A model generated the notes under the pieces. It saw nothing but the letters and a program-made list of their open reading frames with translations. It searched no databases and was not told the origin of the DNA. Positions 45,277 to 50,781 of a stretch of 50,781 nucleotides of DNA are shown in pieces (position 1 is the stretch's first letter; every line of letters begins with the position of its first letter). Made by a program: the position numbers and the translations under genes. The stretch covers positions 1 through 50,781 of the forward strand of contig CAYFFO010000012.1 of NCBI GenBank assembly GCA_964342485.1, in the 5' to 3' direction. The DNA is from CAYFFO01 sp964342485. GTDB lineage: Bacteria > Chloroflexota > Dehalococcoidia > Lucifugimonadales > CAJWER01.

Positions 45277-45864
45277 CTTGTACCTTTGATCATAATCGTG
45301 CTGATTTTCAAATATGCCTTCGCATATATCGATGGTTTTGTTAGACCGCTTATCAGCAATTCCTTTTTAGGTGATACTTGGCTTAATTTCCCAGGTATCG
45401 GTATTCTGTTCACATTTATATTTCTCTATATTACCGGTGCCTTTCTTGCTGGGAAAAGATTTCAAAGAGCACAGGACGCAGTTTTAACTAGAGTACCTAT
45501 TGTAAAAAGTATTTACTCTGTTTCTAGACAATCTATAGACGCACTATCATCGTCAGGAGAATACTATAGCAGGGTCGTTTTTTTAGAATGGCCTAGACCA
45601 GGTATTAGAGCAATGGGTTTTGTAACAGGTCATTTGGATAGACCTGATAATCCGATACCATTAGTAGTTGTTTATATACCAACCGTCCCAAATCCTACAT
45701 CTGGTATGTTGGCCTGGATACCCGAAAACGAATTAATTAATGCCAATGTGAGTGTTGAAGAAGCAATGAAAGCTGTTTTCTCCGGAGGAATAGTATTGCC
45801 TAAAGCAGCTTTTACTGCAGATAAGCCGGCGATTACGGACCCTCACCAAACTTCGAATAATTAA
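45277..45864 (+). CDS. DUF502 family membrane protein, 5' end lost in gap
   Basis: 195 residues remain. A transmembrane helix (LVPLIIIVLIFKYAFAY) is cut at its beginning by the gap; a second (GIGILFTFIFLYITGAFLAG) follows. Then TRVPIVKSIYSVSRQ and VVFLEWPRPGIRAMGFVTG are typical DUF502 signatures; the domain ends in a cytoplasmic or extracytoplasmic beta-rich region. Function unknown; homologues occur in many bacteria and in plants (COV proteins). It precedes the CpsB-like gene by 39 bases in the same direction. Confidence 0.8.
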   Translation, partial: LVPLIIIVLIFKYAFAYIDGFVRPLISNSFLGDTWLNFPGIGILFTFIFLYITGAFLAGKRFQRAQDAVLTRVPIVKSIYSVSRQSIDALSSSGEYYSRVVFLEWPRPGIRAMGFVTGHLDRPDNPIPLVVVYIPTVPNPTSGMLAWIPENELINANVSVEEAMKAVFSGGIVLPKAAFTADKPAITDPHQTSNN

Positions 45865-45903
45865 TCAAGTTCGATTGAAATTGGAAATATCGACCTATTA
45901 AAT

Positions 45904-46641
45904 ATGTATGATCTCCATTGCCATATACTACCTGAACTCGATGATGGATCAACTTCAATTGAAGAAACTCTCGAAATGCTTCGCATTGCAGTGTGTTCTG
46001 GTGTAAATAAGATAGTATGTACTCCGCATCGCAAAGACGTCAGCGAAAATACATCCGTTTACAAAGTTTTGGAGTTGGTTGATGACCTGAATAGTTATTT
46101 AATTAAGGAAGGCATAGATTGTGAACTATTTAGTGGAATGGAAAACCATCTTGATGATCAATTAACCGGAGATATACTAAACGGTAAAGCCCTTTCTATA
46201 AATCAAACTAGGTATGTTTTGGTCGAAATGCCCTTTTTTGGAGGGGAAGACCGCATCACGAATCAATTAGATGATCTTTTATCTAAAAACATAACACCTG
46301 TTCTTGCGCATCCGGAAAGGATAGAAGCAGTCCAAAGTAATCCTGATCTATTATACGAATTTGTAGAGAAGGGTATATTGAACCAAATTACCGCTGGAAG
46401 TTTGTTAGGATTTTTTGGAGAAAAAGTACAAAGCTTTACTGAAACTATGTTATCGATGAATCTCGCTCACATACTGGCTTCTGATTGTCATTCATCTTTA
46501 GGTGATCGGTCTCCAAATTTAGATCTTGGAATTGCTAAATGTATTGAATTGGTCGGAGATTTTAAAACAATGGCTATGGTTATTGACACTCCCAAATTGG
46601 TTTTGAATAACAAATTGGTGGATATACCATCTCCTTCATGA
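45904..46641 (+). CDS. CpsB/YwqE-like PHP-domain phosphatase
   Basis: 245 residues. The PHP metal site starts with DLHCHILPELDDGS (His5, His7, Asp) and continues with TPHRKD, the Glu/His region GMENHL, LAHPER and ASDCHS near residue 200. These are the landmarks of CpsB/YwqE tyrosine-protein phosphatases, which act on BY-kinases controlling exopolysaccharide production. No BY-kinase or Wzc-like gene is visible, so a phosphotyrosine or another phosphoester substrate cannot be confirmed. With the GNAT, glycosyltransferase and DUF502 genes it suggests a polysaccharide/envelope cluster. Confidence 0.85.
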   Translation: MYDLHCHILPELDDGSTSIEETLEMLRIAVCSGVNKIVCTPHRKDVSENTSVYKVLELVDDLNSYLIKEGIDCELFSGMENHLDDQLTGDILNGKALSINQTRYVLVEMPFFGGEDRITNQLDDLLSKNITPVLAHPERIEAVQSNPDLLYEFVEKGILNQITAGSLLGFFGEKVQSFTETMLSMNLAHILASDCHSSLGDRSPNLDLGIAKCIELVGDFKTMAMVIDTPKLVLNNKLVDIPSPS

Positions 46642-46663
46642 GGCAAACGTTGATTACCTATAT

Positions 46664-47086
46664 TTATGACAATATCAATCCAAAAATGGATGTTGGGGTG
46701 ACAGAAATTAAAATAAATTCAGCTTCTTTATATGTATTGTCAGCATATTCAGTACCATCATTTGTCCCCAAATAATTTACTGACATTTCCCAAAGAAGTT
46801 TTGGGTCCCACGATGAAAACAGGTTGGCATTACCGTTTACCTGGACGTAGCCGTCGTATCCTGTATGCTCCTTTTCCTGAGGTATAGATATAGATACTCT
46901 GGAATCATATCTAATATTCCGAACTTTTATCGATTTGGTTTCAGATAATACCATCAAATTTTTACCATCAAAATGGTGCCATACAGGCACGATATGAGGT
47001 GATCCGTCTGGTCGAATAGTCGCGAAATTTGAGATCAAAGGTTTTCTCAAGTGGAGATCGATTTGTTTTTTGGTCATACGAGGCAA
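46664..47086 (-). CDS. PPOX-class (pyridoxamine-phosphate-oxidase-fold) flavin/F420 protein
   Basis: 140 residues from TTG 47086, one base after the tmk stop, with AAGAAGGA at the end of tmk serving as ribosome site. ATG 47077 is an alternative. ATIRPDGSPHIVPVWHHFDG and VSISIP followed by YVQVNGNANLF are the fold's flavin-binding strands. Such small split-barrel proteins bind FMN or F420 and catalyse varied redox steps; true PdxH enzymes are longer. The enzyme may use either cofactor. It is the second gene of a tmk operon. Confidence 0.75.
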   Translation of the reverse strand: MPRMTKKQIDLHLRKPLISNFATIRPDGSPHIVPVWHHFDGKNLMVLSETKSIKVRNIRYDSRVSISIPQEKEHTGYDGYVQVNGNANLFSSWDPKLLWEMSVNYLGTNDGTEYADNTYKEAEFILISVTPTSIFGLILS

Positions 47087-47087
47087 T

Positions 47088-47852
47088 TCAAGATTCCTTC
47101 TTCGATTGATTAGAATCATCAATTGGATTTGACCAAAGCGGCAAATCTTCAAAGTTTGGGTTATTTAGAAATTGTTCTGTTATCTCAAATCTTTCTTCAA
47201 CGATATCCCAAATAGATTCTGAAATGCTTTGCGGATCATTTTTTGCATCGATGACAATAATTCTTTCTGGATTATTCTTTGCGATTTCAAGATAGCCATT
47301 ACGGACTTTTGAATGAAATGTATCTGATTCATTTTCGAATTTACGTGTTCCAGATTCGTCTATTCTTCTTGAGTCTTCTGGCGAATCATCATATATTTCC
47401 ATATTCATTTGGGAAGACACAGTTCTCTTTAATCCGGTTTCAACCGGTGCGTCTAACAAAAAGGTTATATTTGGCAAAAGCCCGCCGGTAGCGATCTTAT
47501 TTATGTTATCAATCATATCAAGATTTAAATTGCGTCCATATCCTTGGTATGCAGTCGTCGAATCTATAAACCTATCTGAGATAACCACCATTTTTGGTTT
47601 CCCAATAAGTGGGAGTATGATGTCTTTAACAAGAGTGTTTCGTGCTGCTGCAAAAAGAAACAATTCAGCTTCAGGTGAAAGTTTAGGTTTTGTCTCGTCT
47701 CTGAGCCAGTTTCGTAAATATTTGCCCAAAGATGTGAATCCAGGTTCATGTAGTAAAGCTACATTATATGTTTTTTGTTGCAATCGTCCTTCCAACAATT
47801 TGGCCTGTGTAGTTTTGCCTGACCCTTCACAACCTTCGAATGTTATGAACAA
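47088..47852 (-). CDS. tmk: Thymidylate kinase
   Basis: 254 residues from TTG 47852, with AAGGAG five bases upstream. The P-loop is GCEGSGKTT at 7-15, the DRF/DRY motif ISDRFIDSTTAYQGYGR, and the LID region near residue 150. The family is about 210 residues; here the LID carries an acidic insertion of roughly 20 residues (around YDDSPEDSRRIDE) and there is a C-terminal extension of about 25 residues after the usual end. It phosphorylates dTMP to dTDP. It follows the R3H-AAA gene, although a gap lies in between, and overlaps no gene. Confidence 0.93.
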   Translation of the reverse strand: MFITFEGCEGSGKTTQAKLLEGRLQQKTYNVALLHEPGFTSLGKYLRNWLRDETKPKLSPEAELFLFAAARNTLVKDIILPLIGKPKMVVISDRFIDSTTAYQGYGRNLNLDMIDNINKIATGGLLPNITFLLDAPVETGLKRTVSSQMNMEIYDDSPEDSRRIDESGTRKFENESDTFHSKVRNGYLEIAKNNPERIIVIDAKNDPQSISESIWDIVEERFEITEQFLNNPNFEDLPLWSNPIDDSNQSKKES

Positions 47853-47891
47853 TTAATCTCCTTATTCTTCAATAAAACCCGAGAACTTTAA

Positions 47892-47991
47892 NNNNNNNNN
47901 NNNNNNNNNNNNNNNNNNNNNNNNNNNNNNNNNNNNNNNNNNNNNNNNNNNNNNNNNNNNNNNNNNNNNNNNNNNNNNNNNNNNNNNNNNN
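47892..47991. other. Assembly gap (100 N)
   Basis: The gap lies between tmk and the R3H-AAA gene. The left flank ends and the right flank begins with the same eight bases AACTTTAA, which may mark a short contig overlap or chance. Confidence 0.9.
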
Positions 47992-48002
47992 AACTTTAAG
48001 GT

Positions 48003-49223
48003 TTATCTGCGATACAATACTACTTTCCTATCAGGTTCCTTTCCTGAACTAGAAGATTTGAATCCATTTTGTTCGGCGAATAGGTGTTGTAGTCTACGGA
48101 CATAGGCAACCTGTGGGTTCAAATCAGCATGTCGCGATCCTTGTCTCAATTTATCGGCAGCTTCTTCAGCTTCGTTCAAAGCGGTAGAAGTAATATCCGA
48201 AGCTGGTTTTTGCCTTTGGCTGCGGTCAAGAGCTTTTAGGAATTGGTGTATTTGAGGCCCCGTGTTTTTTCTCAAAACGTACACTGGAAGCCCGTTGTCC
48301 TCTGCTTCTCGTAGCAGTTTTGTCCTTCTCCGGTAAAAAGTTTTCGAAGTCAGTAATAAATCAGCTTCATTTATGTCATTAACAATTTCAGCTGATCTGT
48401 TTCCCATTTTTAAAGCATTGAACAATTTACCCTTATTGATACCATAAGATAAAATCTTCGTCTTATCTATTTCACTAGTTTCAGATTTTTTGTTATCGGT
48501 ATAAGGTTCCGATTTTGCATTTTCTCTGATGGTCCAAATTGTTGGTTCAGATTCGGCATCAAGTGTTGATCTATCTGATATTCCACCATTTCTAGAATCC
48601 AAAGTTGTTTTCAATGTGATCTGTTTGGATTCCAATTCGCCATTTTCCAACAAAATTCTAGAATCCAATTCAATGGGATATCCCCTCAACATTTTATCGA
48701 CGGATGTTGCAACGTCAGCATGGATGTTGACTTGGTTCCACCCTTGAATTTCAATAAGGATGTCAAAAGTAGGAGGCGATCGGCGTTCTAATACCGTTTT
48801 TTGTGTTCTTCTTCTTTTTGCCTCTTCGTCTCCAAGGGTAACTGAATCTATACCTCCGATCAGATCAGAAAGAGTAGGATTCATTAAAAGATTATCCAGC
48901 GTGTTTCCATGCGCCGTAGCCACCAATTGTACTCCTCGTTCTGCTATAGTTCGTGATGCTTCTGATTCCAATTCAGTACTTATTTCATCGATAACGATTA
49001 CTTCTGGCATATGGTTCTCAACCGCTTCAATCATTACTGAGTGTTGTTTCGATGGAGAAGCCACCTGCATTCGTCTCGATTTTCCTATACCTTCATGTGG
49101 TATATCACCGTCACCAGCTATTTCATTTGATGTGTCAACAACGATTACTCTTCGGTCTGCTTCATCCGATAAAATCCGAGCTATTTCCCTAAGCATGGTG
49201 GTTTTTCCAACGCCCGGTCTACC
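48003..49223 (-). CDS. R3H-domain AAA ATPase (Ycf45/SpoIIIAA-like), 5' end lost in gap
   Basis: 406 residues remain; the frame enters from the gap exactly at the P-loop GRPGVGKTT. Walker B follows as VIVIDEIS, with a sensor ATAHGNTLDNLL. The C-terminal R3H nucleic-acid-binding domain shows NPQVAYVRRLQHLFAEQ and GKEPDRKVVLYR. A middle region (about 230-290) is rich in charged residues and likely flexible. About 100-150 N-terminal residues should be missing. The family is widespread in cyanobacteria, plastids and Chloroflexota, often near tmk; its function is unknown. An open frame across the gap fuses it to pdxT, which is an artefact. Confidence 0.85.
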   Translation of the reverse strand, partial: GRPGVGKTTMLREIARILSDEADRRVIVVDTSNEIAGDGDIPHEGIGKSRRMQVASPSKQHSVMIEAVENHMPEVIVIDEISTELESEASRTIAERGVQLVATAHGNTLDNLLMNPTLSDLIGGIDSVTLGDEEAKRRRTQKTVLERRSPPTFDILIEIQGWNQVNIHADVATSVDKMLRGYPIELDSRILLENGELESKQITLKTTLDSRNGGISDRSTLDAESEPTIWTIRENAKSEPYTDNKKSETSEIDKTKILSYGINKGKLFNALKMGNRSAEIVNDINEADLLLTSKTFYRRRTKLLREAEDNGLPVYVLRKNTGPQIHQFLKALDRSQRQKPASDITSTALNEAEEAADKLRQGSRHADLNPQVAYVRRLQHLFAEQNGFKSSSSGKEPDRKVVLYRR

Positions 49224-49323
49224 NNNNNNNNNNNNNNNNNNNNNNNNNNNNNNNNNNNNNNNNNNNNNNNNNNNNNNNNNNNNNNNNNNNNNNNNNNNNN
49301 NNNNNNNNNNNNNNNNNNNNNNN
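49224..49323. other. Assembly gap (100 N)
   Basis: It lies between the 3' end of pdxT and the P-loop of the AAA gene. Both genes are truncated by it, so more than 100 bases must be missing. Confidence 0.95.
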
Positions 49324-49859
49324 GTATCTTCAGTAAGTTCAGGATGAAAAGAGGTAGCCAACATCAATTTCTCTTGCACTATGATTGGTGTACCGTCTTT
49401 CAACTTACCTAATGTTTTTACATTTTTACCTATTTTTTCAAATTTTGGAGCTCTGATAAAAACACACCTGAAGGTTGACCCTTGTAATCCATCTATAGAA
49501 ACGTTTTCCTCAAAACTATTGACCTGCCTACCAAATGCATTACGAGTAACTTCAGTATCCATTAATCCAAGGGGTTCCGGCCTTTTATCTGTTAATGTTC
49601 CGGCTATAGTTATCATCCCGGCACAGGTGCCCCAAACTGGCATACCTTGATTAATATGGTCAATCATAGACGAGCGGAATTGGTAAATATCTATCATTTG
49701 AACGATAGAAGTACTTTCTCCACCTGGTATTATCAAACCATCAACATCGTCCAATTGTCTTGGCAGACGAATTTCTATCGAGTCGACTCCAATGTTAGAC
49801 AACATGTTCCTGTGTTCGAGAAAATCTCCCTGGATCGCCAAAACACCGACGACCGACAA
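49324..49859 (-). CDS. pdxT: Pyridoxal 5'-phosphate synthase glutaminase subunit, 3' end lost in gap
   Basis: About 178 residues from TTG 49859, which is one base after the pdxS stop and has AGAGG ten bases upstream. GVLAIQGDFLEH, GGEST, the nucleophile GTCAGM and the catalytic FHPE near the C-terminus are all present. Only the last ten or so residues are cut by the gap. PdxT makes ammonia from glutamine for PdxS, giving PLP from ribose 5-phosphate and glyceraldehyde 3-phosphate. A longer frame upstream overlaps pdxS and is not the real start. Confidence 0.92.
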
Positions 49860-49860
49860 G

Positions 49861-50760
49861 TTACCAACCTCTAACGGATAACTGTTGATCTTCCGGCATT
49901 GTTCTGACATCCAAACCGGGCATTGCGTCACCAAGGCCGGTAGAAATTTCGGCTAATACATCGGGATCATTAAAATGTGTTGTGGCTTTTACGATAGCTT
50001 CAGCCATTTTTTCAGGTTTACTAGATTTAAAGATTCCAGACCCTACAAATACCCCATCAACGCCCAATTGCATCATTAAAGCTGCATCGGCTGGACTGGC
50101 TATGCCGCCGGCGGCGAAGTTTACTACTGGTAAAGATCCTGTTTCGGATATTTCTTTGACCAATTCATATGGAGCCTTTAAGTCTCGGGCTGTTGCCATT
50201 AATTCGTCAGATCCCATCGATTGGATACGACGAATTTCAGAAAGAACAGTTCTGGCATGTCGCACAGCTTCAACAACGTTCCCTGTGCCTGCTTCACCTT
50301 TGGTTCTTATCATGGCTGCTCCCTCACCTATTCTTCGGAGAGCTTCACCTAGATTACGGCACCCGCATACAAATGGGATGGTAAATTGATGTTTATCAAC
50401 GTGGTTATTTTCATCGGCCGGTGTTAGAACTTCTGACTCATCTATGTAATCCGTGCCAAGTGCCTGTAATATTTGAGCTTCAACAAAGTGTCCAATTCTA
50501 CACTTTGCCATTACAGGTATAGTTACTGCTTCCATTATTTCGTTAATCTTGGTCGGGTCTGCCATCCTGGCTACACCACCAGCTTTTCTTATATCTGATG
50601 GTACTCTTTCGAGAGCCATAACTGCACATGCACCAGCGTCTTCTGCTATTTTCGCTTGGTCAGCAGTTACCACATCCATGATTACTCCGCCCTTCAACAT
50701 CTTCGCTAAACCTGTTTTTACTTGCCAAGTGCCTGTTTCAACAACGGTGTCTGTAGACAT
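49861..50760 (-). CDS. pdxS: Pyridoxal 5'-phosphate synthase, lyase subunit
   Basis: 299 residues from ATG 50760, with GGAG nine bases upstream; the ATG at 50775 has no ribosome site. MLKGGVIMDVV, AEDAGACAVMALERVPSD, MAKCRIGHFVEAQ, HQFTIPFVCGCRNLGEALRRI and VNFAAGGIASPADAALMMQLG are nearly invariant PdxS segments. It forms a dodecameric (beta/alpha)8 enzyme that assembles PLP with ammonia from PdxT. Its presence defines the DXP-independent vitamin B6 route in this organism. It begins the pdxS-pdxT operon at the right end of the window. Confidence 0.97.
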   Translation of the reverse strand: MSTDTVVETGTWQVKTGLAKMLKGGVIMDVVTADQAKIAEDAGACAVMALERVPSDIRKAGGVARMADPTKINEIMEAVTIPVMAKCRIGHFVEAQILQALGTDYIDESEVLTPADENNHVDKHQFTIPFVCGCRNLGEALRRIGEGAAMIRTKGEAGTGNVVEAVRHARTVLSEIRRIQSMGSDELMATARDLKAPYELVKEISETGSLPVVNFAAGGIASPADAALMMQLGVDGVFVGSGIFKSSKPEKMAEAIVKATTHFNDPDVLAEISTGLGDAMPGLDVRTMPEDQQLSVRGW

Positions 50761-50781
50761 TTTAAAAGTCTCCATTTTTAA

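Noticed and set aside
44197..45864. A single 555-residue glycosyltransferase-DUF502 fusion
   Set aside because: The frame crosses a 100-N gap; both halves are incomplete separate families, so it is an artefact.
45846..45903. tRNA-like TTCGATT loop after the DUF502 gene
   Set aside because: Spacer too short for a tRNA and no acceptor stem pairing.
48003..49934. A single PdxT-AAA fusion protein
   Set aside because: Same reason: joined only through N bases, and PdxT belongs with pdxS.

Overview
The window is AT-rich bacterial chromosome made of single-copy housekeeping genes mixed with several paralogous oxidoreductases and hydrolases. Several genes begin with TTG or GTG behind a good Shine-Dalgarno. 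I see no phage, insertion sequence, CRISPR array, tRNA or rRNA. The gene set (B12-dependent ribonucleotide reductase with NrdR, PdxS/PdxT, an R3H-AAA ATPase next to tmk, type II glutamine synthetase, many SDRs, a phytanoyl-CoA-dioxygenase-like remnant) best fits an uncultured, probably marine Chloroflexota of the SAR202/Dehalococcoidia kind. That placement is inference. Four runs of exactly 100 N show a scaffolded draft assembly (MAG or single-cell genome). One gap is spurious, and two others are bridged by reading frames that falsely fuse unrelated genes.

Layout. 1-9.1 kb: catabolic and accessory genes: truncated amidohydrolase, M20 peptidase, TPR lipoprotein with a foreign-looking leader, probable iota-class carbonic anhydrase, PlsY, uronate-dehydrogenase-like epimerase, Gfo/Idh/MocA oxidoreductase with a C-terminal Cys cluster, membrane-anchored alpha/beta hydrolase, GH10-like TIM barrel. 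9.1-14.5 kb: pentapeptide-repeat protein, solitary OppB-type permease, two MFS transporters, an SDR without its catalytic Lys. 14.6-18 kb: rsmD-coaD-coiled-coil operon divergent from lysS. 18-20.1 kb: aldo/keto reductase overlapping a TIM-barrel protein. 20.3-25.8 kb: nrdR-nrdJ behind two NrdR boxes, pdxA-like gene, proC-yggT. 25.8-30.3 kb: canonical SDR overlapping a catalytically dead SDR paralogue, birA, pterin dehydratase, fmt, cupin. 30.3-39.2 kb: ammonium assimilation, read right to left as glnII, glnA, gltB, gltD. 39.4-44.1 kb: DsbA-like protein, rnc, chlamydial-type glyA, folE, GNAT protein. 44.2-46.6 kb: glycosyltransferase, DUF502 protein, CpsB-like phosphatase. 46.6-50.8 kb: PPOX protein, tmk, R3H-AAA ATPase, pdxT, pdxS.

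How the parts fit. GSII, GSI and GOGAT give a complete NH4+-to-glutamate route. A strong hairpin sits directly before glnA. PdxST is the DXP-independent PLP pathway, so the PdxA homologue here probably serves a sugar-acid phosphate instead. The best candidates for undescribed biology are the active/inactive SDR pair, the iota-carbonic anhydrase, the Cys-cluster Gfo/Idh/MocA enzyme and the AKR/TIM-barrel unit.
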